DNA of 47,556 nt from Phycisphaerae bacterium (lineage in GTDB: Bacteria > Planctomycetota > Phycisphaerae > Phycisphaerales > SM1A02). This document shows positions 8,935-17,093 of the stretch, piece by piece (position 1 is the stretch's first letter; every line of letters begins with the position of its first letter). Below the pieces are notes generated by a model. It was not told the DNA's origin and did not search any database. It saw only the letters and a list, made by a program, of their open reading frames with translations. The DNA lies in NCBI GenBank assembly GCA_002683195.1, contig NYSW01000026.1, positions 6,752 to 54,307 of the forward strand, written 5' to 3'. The position numbers were made by a program, and so were the translations under genes.

Positions 8935-10425
8935 TCAGGCCGTCACCGCCTCCTCGCGAGACTTGCGGAGCTGTTCGAGGTGCTTCATCGCATCCCCGAC
9001 CAGGTAGAAACTTCCCGTGACACAGATGAGATCGTCCCGGCTGACCGCCCGCGCGGCCAGTTCGAGGGCGGCCCCCACCGTCGGCGCCGTCTGGCACATC
9101 TTGCCACTGCGTTCCATGAATCGTCGCTTCAGATCCTCAGGATCGCAGGCTCGAGGATTCGACGTCGAACGGGTGAAGATCACCTTGTCCGCACCGAGGC
9201 TGACGCGGTCCAGGAGCGAATCCACGTCCTTGTCCTGAGCACAACCGAAGACACAGACCATCGAGTCGTAGGGAACATGGGCTCCGACGCATCGCATGAG
9301 CGCCCCGAGCGAGTCGGGATTGTGGGCCCCGTCGACCAGGATCCTCGGCTGCGGCCAGACCAGCTGCATGCGACCGGGAATGACGGTGTCCTCCAGCCCC
9401 GCGGTGACGGTGGCTTCAGGACAGTCGAATCCGATCGACTTGAGATGATCGACCGCCGCGAGGGCGAGTCCACAATTGAAGGCCTGATGTTCGCCGGGCA
9501 GCGGGACCGGAAGGTGCTCGAGCCGGCTGGTCTCGGTGTAGAGACAGACACGGTTGTGGGGCCCGAGTTCCGCGGTTGAACAGAAGCGATTGCTGAACTC
9601 GATCTCGCGGTTCACGAATCGGACGGTGGTGCCGACCGATTCCGCGGTTTCCATGAGTACGGGTTCCACCTCGGCGTGCTGCTCGCGGGTGATCACCGGA
9701 ACTCCGGGCTTGAGGATGCCGGCCTTCTCCTTCGCGACGGAAGCGAGCTCCGTGCCGAGGATGCGTGTGTGGTCCAGCTGGATCTCGGTGATCAGACTCA
9801 GTACCGGCATGATCACGTTCGTGGAATCCAGCCGGCCCCCGAGACCGACCTCCACCAACGCGATGTCGACCGCCTGATCCGCGAAGTGCATGAAGCCGAT
9901 CGCGGTGATGGCTTCGAAGAACGTCGGATTCTCTCCGGTCTTGACGGCGGCCTCCGCGACCCGCCGCATGAGATCGGTGAAGTCGGGTCGACCGATCATC
10001 TGGCCGTTGATCGAGATCCGTTCCCGGACATCCGTCAGATGCGGACTCGTGAACGAACCCACCGCGTATCCGCACTTGCGGAGCATCGCGGACATCATGG
10101 CGATCGTGGAACCCTTGCCGTTGGTGCCCGCGACATGGACCGCACGGAACTGCTCCTGCGGATTGCCGAGGGCGGTCAACAGGTTCCGCATGCGGTCGAG
10201 CTTGAAGTCGCCTTCGGCGTCATAGCGGACGACTCTCTGACGCTCGACGTCATGCAGTTCCAGCAGCCAACGCACGGCGCCGGGGTACGACGAAATCCGT
10301 TCTGCCCCGACCTTCGCTGCTCCCTTGGCACTCCGGGATTTCTTGGCGGTGGTCTTGGCTTCGGTACCAGCGGAGGAACCCGTGGTCTTTTTCTTGGTCT
10401 TTGATGTCAACTTCTTGGCCGTCAT
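8935..10425 (-). CDS. folC: Folylpolyglutamate/dihydrofolate synthase with Lys-rich tail
   Basis: 496 residues. Mur-ligase-type ATPase that adds glutamate to folates (and may join dihydropteroate to glutamate). The P-loop is VAGTNGKGS (about 98-106), followed by SFTSPHLTDVRERI with the omega-loop SPHL motif. The central EVGLGGRLDSTNV, LDHTRILG and KEKAGI motifs and the C-terminal DGAHNPDSL are all present, so the enzyme looks intact. ATG at 10425 was chosen because it follows the leader and gives MTAKKLTSKTKKK; an upstream open frame lacks any such signal. The first 45 or so residues are an unusual Lys/Ala/Thr/Ser-rich, probably disordered, extension. A sigma70-like promoter lies about 140 bases upstream. 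Confidence 0.95.
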   Translation of the reverse strand: MTAKKLTSKTKKKTTGSSAGTEAKTTAKKSRSAKGAAKVGAERISSYPGAVRWLLELHDVERQRVVRYDAEGDFKLDRMRNLLTALGNPQEQFRAVHVAGTNGKGSTIAMMSAMLRKCGYAVGSFTSPHLTDVRERISINGQMIGRPDFTDLMRRVAEAAVKTGENPTFFEAITAIGFMHFADQAVDIALVEVGLGGRLDSTNVIMPVLSLITEIQLDHTRILGTELASVAKEKAGILKPGVPVITREQHAEVEPVLMETAESVGTTVRFVNREIEFSNRFCSTAELGPHNRVCLYTETSRLEHLPVPLPGEHQAFNCGLALAAVDHLKSIGFDCPEATVTAGLEDTVIPGRMQLVWPQPRILVDGAHNPDSLGALMRCVGAHVPYDSMVCVFGCAQDKDVDSLLDRVSLGADKVIFTRSTSNPRACDPEDLKRRFMERSGKMCQTAPTVGAALELAARAVSRDDLICVTGSFYLVGDAMKHLEQLRKSREEAVTA

Positions 10426-10471
10426 TCGAGGTTGTTGAGAGGGGTGCGGCCGTCCTGGCCCCGGGGAGCCA

Positions 10472-10486
10472 CCGACGTCTTGTCGG
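10472..10486 (-). promoter_or_regulatory. Leader hairpin 3 of folC
   Basis: A perfect five-base stem (ccgac/gtcgg) with a five-base loop in the transcribed leader of folC, about 47 bases before the ATG. It is one of three short perfect inverted repeats in a leader of roughly 130 bases. Short stems are common in GC-rich DNA, so function is uncertain. Confidence 0.3.
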
Positions 10487-10501
10487 CGGGCGTGGAACGA
10501 T

Positions 10502-10555
10502 TCAAGGATCGCTTTTTGAACCGCCACCACGTTGGCGGGTCATGCCGGAAGGCAT
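10502..10555 (-). CDS. Possible 17-residue leader ORF upstream of folC
   Basis: An ATG at 10555 opens a 17-codon frame (MPSGMTRQRGGGSKSDP) ending in TGA at 10502-10504. Its start is only eight bases from the -10 hexamer of the folC promoter, so it would sit at or near the 5' end of the transcript, as several other starts in this window seem to do. AAGG lies just upstream. The start codon is inside a small hairpin (10542-10555). It could be a leader peptide that couples translation to folC expression, or chance. No homologue is recalled. Confidence 0.25.
   Translation of the reverse strand: MPSGMTRQRGGGSKSDP
10521..10538 (-). promoter_or_regulatory. Leader hairpin 2 of folC
   Basis: Perfect six-base stem (ccgcca/tggcgg) with a six-base loop, lying inside the possible leader ORF. 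On the transcribed strand it is followed by TTCAAAAAGC, not a T-run, so it is not a canonical terminator. It could pause RNA polymerase or shape the leader. Confidence 0.35.
10542..10555 (-). promoter_or_regulatory. Leader hairpin 1 of folC (start-codon hairpin)
   Basis: Perfect five-base stem (atgcc/ggcat) with the tetraloop ttcc, beginning at the ATG of the possible 17-codon leader ORF. It would form at the extreme 5' end of the folC mRNA if transcription starts near 10557. Confidence 0.35.
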
Positions 10556-10563
10556 AACGCCTT

Positions 10564-10592
10564 ACTATAGCGAACTCCGGATTTTCAATCAA
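10564..10592 (-). promoter_or_regulatory. Sigma70-type promoter for folC
   Basis: Reading on the minus strand, TTGATT (10592-10587) and TATAGT (10569-10564) are separated by exactly 17 bases. Both hexamers are close to consensus (TTGACA, TATAAT), and the surrounding DNA is AT-rich compared with the rest of the window. The start of transcription would be near 10557, giving a leader of about 130 bases before the folC ATG. It is the best promoter match I found in the window. Confidence 0.6.
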
Positions 10593-10633
10593 ATACAAAG
10601 CCGTAACAGACTGCAATAAGCAGACTTACGCCG

Positions 10634-11464
10634 TCAAGAAGCCTCGGCCCCTCGGGTCGTCCGATGCAGCCTCACCACCCGTGAGTCCATGAGGTTCACA
10701 GCCCCGCCGGGCGCTCGCTCCAGCAATCGGCCGGCCGCGGCCAGAACCGCGTTCCGTTCGACTGGTTTTTCCGGCAGCAACAACATCAGGATCCCGTCTT
10801 CGATCCCGCTTCGCAGGCGATCGAAGTACCCCCGATCCATCCGGCGAACCGCGGTCTCCGTCAGGCTGGTGATCGCCTCCGAAGATGCATCTCCGCCCAC
10901 TGGCCAATCGTCATGCAGCGCATCGACCGTGACATCTCGTTCGGTGGTGTTGAGGTGAAAGTAGTTCACCCCCTCGCCGCAGAGGTTGAAGACGACCTGG
11001 TCCCCGATTCCGCGAAACTTCCGAACCAGCCGCGATTTCCCCGGACGGACCGGCGCCACGTACAACTTGAGTGCATCGAATTCCCGGCTGTCCACGCCGA
11101 ATCGACGCTCGATGAACTCCTCGAAGAGCTCGCTGGCCATGTTTCGAATGCGGGCAAGCCCCGGATACAGAATGATCAGCGGGCTTTTCTGCCGGAGAGC
11201 CGAGTCGAGGAGACGACTCTCGGCACTCTCCTTGCCGAATCGAAGGAAGGAACTTCGAAGGGCTTCCTCATGGTCCTCCAGGGCGTGCGACTCCCGACCA
11301 CCGGGATTCGGGATCACGAGACGCCGCTCGCCCATCCCCATGTCGGCCGCCCACCAGAATCGATCGAGGTTCACGATGGTCGCGCCACCGGAGAGGCCCT
11401 GGATGAACCCAGAACCCGCGGGGCCGTCGTCGTTGTTGGATCGTCTTTTGAAGAAACCGAGCAT
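10634..11464 (-). CDS. Unknown cytoplasmic protein
   Basis: 276 residues from the ATG at 11464 (MLGFFKRRSNNDDGPAGSGF). This start was preferred over a longer frame because it follows a GGAA-type ribosome site. No signal peptide, membrane helix or catalytic motif is seen. The N terminus resembles the short FFKRR leader found on many small Planctomycetota proteins, which is weak evidence. A central hydrophobic strand reads SPLIILYPGLARIRNM, and a later segment reads GIEDGILMLLLPEKP. Reading in the minus direction, the gene ends about 40 bases before the folC promoter, so the two are likely separate transcription units. I do not recognise the family. Confidence 0.65.
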   Translation of the reverse strand: MLGFFKRRSNNDDGPAGSGFIQGLSGGATIVNLDRFWWAADMGMGERRLVIPNPGGRESHALEDHEEALRSSFLRFGKESAESRLLDSALRQKSPLIILYPGLARIRNMASELFEEFIERRFGVDSREFDALKLYVAPVRPGKSRLVRKFRGIGDQVVFNLCGEGVNYFHLNTTERDVTVDALHDDWPVGGDASSEAITSLTETAVRRMDRGYFDRLRSGIEDGILMLLLPEKPVERNAVLAAAGRLLERAPGGAVNLMDSRVVRLHRTTRGAEAS

Positions 11465-11528
11465 GATTGGTTCCGAGGAGGGCCGAACAGTGTAGCGAAG
11501 AGAGATTCGCAATCCTGAAATACCTGCT

Positions 11529-14033
11529 TCAGGGCCATGGATGCTTGGGATACCGACGTTTCAATTCCTTCTTCAACTCTGGATACGTTCGATTCCAGAA
11601 TCCCGGTAGATCATCGGTCACCTGAACGGGACGGCGGTTCGGCGCCAGGATCTCCAGCAGTACCGGCACCCGCCCTCGGGCGACCGACGGGGTTCGTTCC
11701 AGACCGATCAGATCTCCGATCCGGGCCGAACCACGTGGGGGCTCCCCCGCTTTCCAGGCGACTCGCATCGAACGCCCTCGCGGCAATGAAATTCGAGATG
11801 GCGCCGCCTCATCGACGAACGTCGCGTCATTCCAGTCCAATGCGGAACGCAGAATCTCGATGATGCGAGTCGCGTTTGGCAGGTCGGCGAGTCGGTGTCT
11901 GGAACCCACGATCTCCGCCCGCATGACCATGAGTTCCTCCTCATCGAAGATTGGAAGACCTCGATTCGGAAACCACTCCGCGGTTCGACGCACTCGCTCG
12001 AGAAAACTCTCCACCTCTTCGTCCCAGCCAGGAATGGATATCTCGCCCGACTCGACCAACGCGAGCATGGCGGCGGCCGCCGCCGCCCGGTCTCCCGGCC
12101 CGACCGGTCCGCGCCGCGTTTCGATGTCGGTGTCATCGAGACGACGATGCTCGACCGTCTCCATGCGACCGGTCTCCACATCGAGTTCGAAACGACGACC
12201 TTCGGACAGTCGGCTGCCCAGCGCTTCGATCGCCACCGATTCCGGAATCGCCGTCGCCAGAGAAAGAATCGTCATTCCTTCGCCTCGAGTCTCCAGGCCA
12301 CGAATCGCCGCCGCCACGAGAAATCCCGCCCGTCGAACCAGAGAGTCACGCTCGAGGACCGCCTGCCGTCGCCCGGGGAGGGCACAGGCATCCCGAGCAT
12401 CCGCCCGTCGGAAGGCCACGCGATCCGGAAACGCCGTGAGCAATGCTGGGATGACGACTCCCGGTTCACCGTCGTTCCGAATCTTGAAGGTGCGCTCGAG
12501 TTCCACCGCGGTCCGACGGGCATCCACCAAAGCACCCTCGTCCGCCCCTCGTGGCCGAGCCTTTCCGTCCATCACCAGGCGAGCGCGGGCGGCCAGATCT
12601 CCCTCCGGATCCCCGACTCGCCGAAAGCCGTCGAGGGTCGCCGGCGACATCTTCGGCGCCAGTTCCCGCTCGCCCAACACCGCGGCACAGGCGGCGGCGA
12701 AACGACCACCGCCCGCATCCAACGCATCCACGAGGAAGCGTCCCACCCTCGGAGGCAGCGGAAGACCTGCGATCCGGCGTCCGGTATCGGTCAATCGACC
12801 CTCTTCCACCGCATCGATCGCCGCGAGCGTCTTCTCCGCATGCAGGACCGCTTCCGACGGCGGAGGTTCAATCCACGCGAAGGCGTGCGGATCGAGGTTC
12901 GCCGCACGCAACCGCAGGAAGGCCTCCGCGAGATCCGCCCGAGCGGTCGCGGGAATCCGGGCTGCCGGCCGGCGTAGGAACTGGCTCTCGGTGTAGAGCC
13001 GGATGCATCGACCCGGCCGGAGACGTCCCGCACGACCGGCTCGCTGAACGGCGCTGGCACGATCGACCGGCTCGGTGGTCAGACTCGGGAGATCCCGTCC
13101 GGGATCGAAACGATCGATTCGAGCCAGCCCGGCATCGATGACCACCGTGACCCGGGGAATGGTGATCGAGGTCTCCGCGATGTTGGTGGCCACCACGATC
13201 CGCCGGGGCCCTCGATCCGAGACCGCCCGGTCCTGTTCACCGCCGGAGAGACCGCCATGCAGTGGTCGGATCTCGAGCCCTCGAGCCACCCGCGCACAAG
13301 ATTCGATCGTCCGTTCGATCTCACGTCGTCCCGGCATGAAGACGAGAATGTCCCCTCCGTCGTCATCGGGGTCCGCCAACACGGACGCCACCGATTCCGC
13401 CGCGAGATTCCAGACCGGATCGACCGAAGGCGCCTTCCGATGACTGACGGTGACCGGATGCAGGCGAGCATTCACGGAGAGCGGAACCGCCCCGAGTGAC
13501 GTGGCGATACCGGCGGCGTCGAGGGTCGCACTGGCGACCACCAGGCGGATGCCACGGTCCCGCAGCACTCCAAGCAGAAGATCCGCGTCGATCGATCGCT
13601 CGTGGAATTCGTCCAGCACGACGACGTCGGCTTCGGAAGCACCGCTATCCGCACCCGCCAGCAATCGTCGAAGCAGGAGCCCTTCCGTGAGGTACAGGAG
13701 CCTGGTGGCGGAGCCCTCGCGCCGTTCGCCCCGAACCGCGAACCCGACCTCACCTCCGACCTCGCCTTGTCGGAGTCGGGCGGTACGAGCCGCGAGCATT
13801 CGGGTCGCAAGGCGGCGTGGCTGGGTGACGAGGATCCGACCCGGAAGTCGATCGAGCAGGGCCGCCGGCATGACGGTGCTTTTTCCGGTCCCCGGGGGCG
13901 CGGTCACCACCGCCGATCGGCCACCGATCAGGGTCGACGCGAGTTCCGGGACCAGGGATTCCACCGGGTAGGACACCCGACCGGAGTCGCTGCCCGATCC
14001 GGAGGCTGAATCTTTTGGCTGTTGATGACGCAT
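11529..14033 (-). CDS. hrpB: ATP-dependent helicase HrpB
   Basis: 834 residues (E. coli HrpB is 809). DEAH-box family RNA helicase-like protein. Walker A is APPGTGKST (about 45-53), motif II is DEFHERS (141-147, the DEFH variant typical of HrpB), motif III is SAT (168-170) and motif VI is QRAGRAGRLRPGR. The C-terminal HrpB-specific domain is present, ending PRRYPKHPWP-like (KRRYPKHPWP). The ATG at 14033 shares one base with the upstream stop (TGATG) and is preferred over a TTG one codon earlier. It is last in a prepilin-membrane protein-hrpB chain. The physiological role of HrpB is not well defined in most bacteria. Confidence 0.93.
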   Translation of the reverse strand: MRHQQPKDSASGSGSDSGRVSYPVESLVPELASTLIGGRSAVVTAPPGTGKSTVMPAALLDRLPGRILVTQPRRLATRMLAARTARLRQGEVGGEVGFAVRGERREGSATRLLYLTEGLLLRRLLAGADSGASEADVVVLDEFHERSIDADLLLGVLRDRGIRLVVASATLDAAGIATSLGAVPLSVNARLHPVTVSHRKAPSVDPVWNLAAESVASVLADPDDDGGDILVFMPGRREIERTIESCARVARGLEIRPLHGGLSGGEQDRAVSDRGPRRIVVATNIAETSITIPRVTVVIDAGLARIDRFDPGRDLPSLTTEPVDRASAVQRAGRAGRLRPGRCIRLYTESQFLRRPAARIPATARADLAEAFLRLRAANLDPHAFAWIEPPPSEAVLHAEKTLAAIDAVEEGRLTDTGRRIAGLPLPPRVGRFLVDALDAGGGRFAAACAAVLGERELAPKMSPATLDGFRRVGDPEGDLAARARLVMDGKARPRGADEGALVDARRTAVELERTFKIRNDGEPGVVIPALLTAFPDRVAFRRADARDACALPGRRQAVLERDSLVRRAGFLVAAAIRGLETRGEGMTILSLATAIPESVAIEALGSRLSEGRRFELDVETGRMETVEHRRLDDTDIETRRGPVGPGDRAAAAAAMLALVESGEISIPGWDEEVESFLERVRRTAEWFPNRGLPIFDEEELMVMRAEIVGSRHRLADLPNATRIIEILRSALDWNDATFVDEAAPSRISLPRGRSMRVAWKAGEPPRGSARIGDLIGLERTPSVARGRVPVLLEILAPNRRPVQVTDDLPGFWNRTYPELKKELKRRYPKHPWP

Positions 14034-14755
14034 CAACCCGAGAACGCGATATGGACCCGGAGGTCCTCCATGAATCGGATGATCTGCCCCTGCTCACGAG
14101 GGGTGCTGGCCGCCTCGATGTCGCTCTGCCAGAGGCCCAGGAATCGGGCGGTGGTTCGAGAGTCGAGAGGAGGAAGGTCGTCCGGATCTCGTTCCCGCGT
14201 CATGTCCGCGCGAGCATCACCCTTGATCTCCGCGGCTCGGGCATCATCATCCATCGCCCGGGCGTCACCGGTCACCATCTCCTCCGCCCGACGCTGCCAG
14301 CCTGCCAGCCATTCATCGAGGTAGGCGCCACGCTCGGATTCCGAGGTGGCGAAGTAGCCCTCCGCCCCGTCGAGGAGCACGTCCTTGGCCAGGGTTCTGG
14401 CGTTCTGCCGCATCTGTTCGCGGGTCGAGCCGGTCACTCCAGCGAGGAACGCCGCGGTCGCCGCGGAGTCCTCCTGATCGAATCCCCGGAATCTTGACGC
14501 GAACTCACCGAGATATTTCATCCGCTCTTCAAGCGAGAGCTGACTGAAGTCATCCATGGCGAGGTAGCCGACGACATCATCGACCGGTGAATCGAAGATG
14601 CTGGGCGGTGGCGTCCAGCGAGTGTCCAGCCACCACCAGGTACCGCCGATCACCAGCGTCGAGGCCAGGAGCACCGTCGCGGCGATTCCCGCCGACCTCT
14701 CACGACCATCGATCGCCTCGCGGAGGGCATCGATTCGTTCGCTCAGCGGGTTCAT
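14033..14755 (-). CDS. Unknown single-pass membrane protein
   Basis: 240 residues. One membrane helix at about 23-43 (AGIAATVLLASTLVIGGTWW) follows a short cytoplasmic N terminus. The remainder is a helical, charged, probably periplasmic domain (LSLEERMKYLGEFASRFRGF and similar segments) with no recognised motif. Start ATG at 14755 overlaps the prepilin stop (ATGA), and its own stop overlaps hrpB, so it is translated between them. Given the neighbour, a part in a type II secretion or pilus-like assembly is possible, but nothing in the protein itself shows that. Confidence 0.7.
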   Translation of the reverse strand: MNPLSERIDALREAIDGRERSAGIAATVLLASTLVIGGTWWWLDTRWTPPPSIFDSPVDDVVGYLAMDDFSQLSLEERMKYLGEFASRFRGFDQEDSAATAAFLAGVTGSTREQMRQNARTLAKDVLLDGAEGYFATSESERGAYLDEWLAGWQRRAEEMVTGDARAMDDDARAAEIKGDARADMTRERDPDDLPPLDSRTTARFLGLWQSDIEAASTPREQGQIIRFMEDLRVHIAFSG

Positions 14756-15525
14756 CGGTCCTGCTCCCTGAGGCTGAATGCACCGGAGTCAAGGGCACTC
14801 GGATGCCCGTCGAAGAGACCGCCGTATCGACCGATCGGGAGGTCGTCCTCCAGATCTCCGAGCTCCTGCTCCATCGCAGCGACGCTGCCATCGATGAAGA
14901 GCCCGTTCCGGGCCACACTGGCGTTGTTGGGGTGACGATCCTGACTGTCGGTGAGCAGTGGCAGCCGGCGGCCTCGCTCGTGCTCGAAGATCGCGGTGAG
15001 TTCGTTGGCTTCATAATTCCGACGGAACTGCTCGATTCGATCTGCATCGAAGTTGCCACTGAGGATCAGCGGAAGGAGTGCCTGCCCGACCGTGATCTGG
15101 ATCTGCGGGGCGTATCGGATGAGGCCGGGAACGTAGAGGTAGCTGGTTCCCGCGGAGAGGCTTTCGGGGTCGACGTCCGCGCTGCAGACCCAGCAGCTGC
15201 AATCGACGTCGATGTAACCGTCGAGCACTTCCGGAAGGCCACCCTCGGTGACCCCCTCCTCGATCATCGCGGGGAGCGGCTCGCACGACGGAATTCGCTC
15301 GCCCATGTTGATTCGGTAGGTCGAGATCGCGGTTCCGATCTCTCGAAGAGAGGTCCGGCAGGAGGTCGACTGCGCTTCGTTTCGAACCACCTTGAGGGTG
15401 GGAATCGCGATGCTCATCAAGACCACGATGATCCCGATCACCGCCATCGTCTCCACGAGCGTGAAGCCGGTTCGGGATCGGCTCGGAGCCGGCCAGATCA
15501 TTGGATTCTCGAGGTCACTCGTCAT
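14752..15525 (-). CDS. Prepilin-like protein (type II secretion/type IV pilin N-terminus)
   Basis: 257 residues. The N terminus has a prepilin peptidase site, RSRTG/FTLVE, with cleavage after Gly20 and the conserved Glu at +5, followed by a hydrophobic helix (TMAVIGIIVVLMSIAIPTL). The body includes a cysteine-rich turn (VDCSCWVC) and a C-terminal NGLFIDGSVAAM segment resembling the DG motif of the abundant planctomycete prepilin-like proteins. Probably a periplasmic pseudopilin exported through the inner membrane; the partner machinery is not in this window. ATG at 15525. The 204 bases upstream of it (15526-15729) contain no gene or convincing promoter that I could identify. Confidence 0.85.
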   Translation of the reverse strand: MTSDLENPMIWPAPSRSRTGFTLVETMAVIGIIVVLMSIAIPTLKVVRNEAQSTSCRTSLREIGTAISTYRINMGERIPSCEPLPAMIEEGVTEGGLPEVLDGYIDVDCSCWVCSADVDPESLSAGTSYLYVPGLIRYAPQIQITVGQALLPLILSGNFDADRIEQFRRNYEANELTAIFEHERGRRLPLLTDSQDRHPNNASVARNGLFIDGSVAAMEQELGDLEDDLPIGRYGGLFDGHPSALDSGAFSLREQDR

Positions 15526-15729
15526 GGCGAGCCGTTCTCGTAGGGGCGGATAAGGGTGACGCCAGACGATCGACGATCGTTACAGGGGCTTCGCGACCCT
15601 CGTGCGGCGGATTCAAGGCGACCACTTCGGCTTCGATGGTATGGGATCGGCCACCTCGAGTCGATGAACCTTCCCCCAGATCATTCATCAAAAGCCTCGA
15701 AGAACCGACTTTGCAGCCTTAAAAGCCCC

Positions 15730-16659
15730 TCAATCGCCTTCGGCGAACATCGCATCGATGAAGCTGTCCGGATCGAACGGCTGGACATCCTCGACTCGCT
15801 CGCCCACTCCCACCAATTTCACCGGTACATCCAACGTGTCACGGATCGCCACCGCGATGCCGCCCCGTGCGGTGCCATCCAGTTTGGCGAGAAACAGACC
15901 CGTCACTCCCACGGCCTCGCCGAAGACCTTGGCCTGCACCAGTGCGTTCTGGCCGCTGGTGGCATCCAGAACCAGAAGCACCTCGTGCGGCGCGTCCGGA
16001 ATCTTCTTCTGGATGACCTCTCGAACCTTGACCAACTGACGCATCAGGCCGGTGTCGACGTGCAATCGTCCGGCGGTGTCGACCAGGAGCACATCGGCGT
16101 TGCGAGCCATCGCCGCATCGACGGCGTCGTAGACCACCGCTGCCGGGTCGGCTCCCGCCTTGCCTCGGACCAGATCGACGCCCAGTCGCTCGGCCCAGAT
16201 CGCGAGTTGTTCGACCGCACCGGCTCGGAAGGTGTCCGCCGCCGCCAGCACGACCGAGCGTCCTTCGCTTCGGAGCGTGTGGGCGATCTTCGCGACGCTG
16301 GTCGTCTTGCCCACGCCGTTGACTCCGACCACCAGGACCACCGTCGGCGGCGCTGCCGCCACCGCGATTCCCGGGGTCTCTCCGTCCCAGCGCCCCTTGA
16401 GCCTGGTCTTGAGAAAATCAATCGCTTCCTCGCCCCGCTCGAGTTCACCGTTCTTCACCGCGGCCCGCAGCTCGTCGATGATCTCCGAGGTGGCTCGAAC
16501 GCCGACATCGGCCGAGATCAGGCTCGCCTCGATCTGGTCCACCAGTTCATCGTTCAGACGACGGCCGGAAAGCAAGGCCCGAAGTCCGCCACCAAGCACT
16601 CCGGCGGTACGGGAGAGCCCTCGCCGAACCGCTTCGACCGTACGTTTGAAGAACTTCAC
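15730..16659 (-). CDS. ftsY: Signal recognition particle receptor FtsY
   Basis: 309 residues. SRP-family GTPase that docks ribosome-SRP complexes at the membrane. The NG domain is complete: GVNGVGKT (112-119, G1), DTFRAGA (142-148), DTAGR (194-198) and AKLDGTARGG (G4 region). The acidic A domain of E. coli FtsY is missing; the N terminus is instead a short basic amphipathic stretch (MKFFKRTVEAVRRGLSRTAG), a common arrangement in many phyla. The start is GTG at 16659, overlapping the nusB stop as GTGA. Last gene of ribH-nusB-ftsY. Confidence 0.96.
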   Translation of the reverse strand: MKFFKRTVEAVRRGLSRTAGVLGGGLRALLSGRRLNDELVDQIEASLISADVGVRATSEIIDELRAAVKNGELERGEEAIDFLKTRLKGRWDGETPGIAVAAAPPTVVLVVGVNGVGKTTSVAKIAHTLRSEGRSVVLAAADTFRAGAVEQLAIWAERLGVDLVRGKAGADPAAVVYDAVDAAMARNADVLLVDTAGRLHVDTGLMRQLVKVREVIQKKIPDAPHEVLLVLDATSGQNALVQAKVFGEAVGVTGLFLAKLDGTARGGIAVAIRDTLDVPVKLVGVGERVEDVQPFDPDSFIDAMFAEGD

Positions 16660-17093
16660 GCCTGCTCTCCCTCCTCCGGCGCGGGAGACTCTCCCGTTCG
16701 CGCCTTGAGGATGTCGTCGAGGATCGCGTTCACGAATCCGGGCGACTTCTCGCCTCCGAATTCGCGGGCCAGTTCGATCGCTTCATTGATGGCGACCTTC
16801 GGCGGCGTTCCACCCCGAGTGAACTCGTAACACGCCAACCTCAAGAGATTGCGATCGACCATCGGCTGCCGACGCATCGGCCACTCCGGCGAGCAGCGTT
16901 CGATCTCGACATCATTCTCATCCCGAAACTCCCACGCAAGATTGGCGAGGGAGAATCCCGCGGAACGGGCGGCTTCGTCGGCGCCGGAACCCTCGAGGGT
17001 CGATTCCACGACCCCTTGATCGGATTCCGGGTCGGCATCGAATTGATACATCGCCTGCAGAGCACAGCGACGGGCGGCACGGTCGAGTTTCAT
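16656..17093 (-). CDS. nusB: Transcription antitermination factor NusB
   Basis: 145 residues, the usual length. All-helical RNA-binding protein that works with NusE (S10) on boxA in rRNA operons. Visible family features are RRCALQAMYQFD at the N terminus, RNLLRLACYEF and PPKVAINEAIELAREFGGEK, then GFVNAILDDI near the C terminus. ATG at 17093 overlaps the ribH stop (ATGA), and the nusB stop overlaps the ftsY start. ribH-nusB pairing is common in bacteria. Confidence 0.95.
   Translation of the reverse strand: MKLDRAARRCALQAMYQFDADPESDQGVVESTLEGSGADEAARSAGFSLANLAWEFRDENDVEIERCSPEWPMRRQPMVDRNLLRLACYEFTRGGTPPKVAINEAIELAREFGGEKSPGFVNAILDDILKARTGESPAPEEGEQA

Noticed and set aside
10422..10616. 64-codon open frame on the minus strand across the folC leader
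   Set aside because: It would start upstream of the predicted promoter elements and has no ribosome site; the leader region is better explained by the promoter and hairpins.
10593..10634. Intrinsic terminator after the unknown gene at 10634-11464
   Set aside because: The inverted repeat around ctgc/gcag is imperfect with bulges, and no proper T-run follows.
11860..12996. 378-codon open frame on the plus strand
   Set aside because: Antisense of hrpB; an Arg/Ser-rich translation with no motif.
14587..15543. 318-codon open frame on the plus strand
   Set aside because: Antisense of the prepilin and membrane-protein genes; the real genes have a prepilin site and coupled stops and starts.
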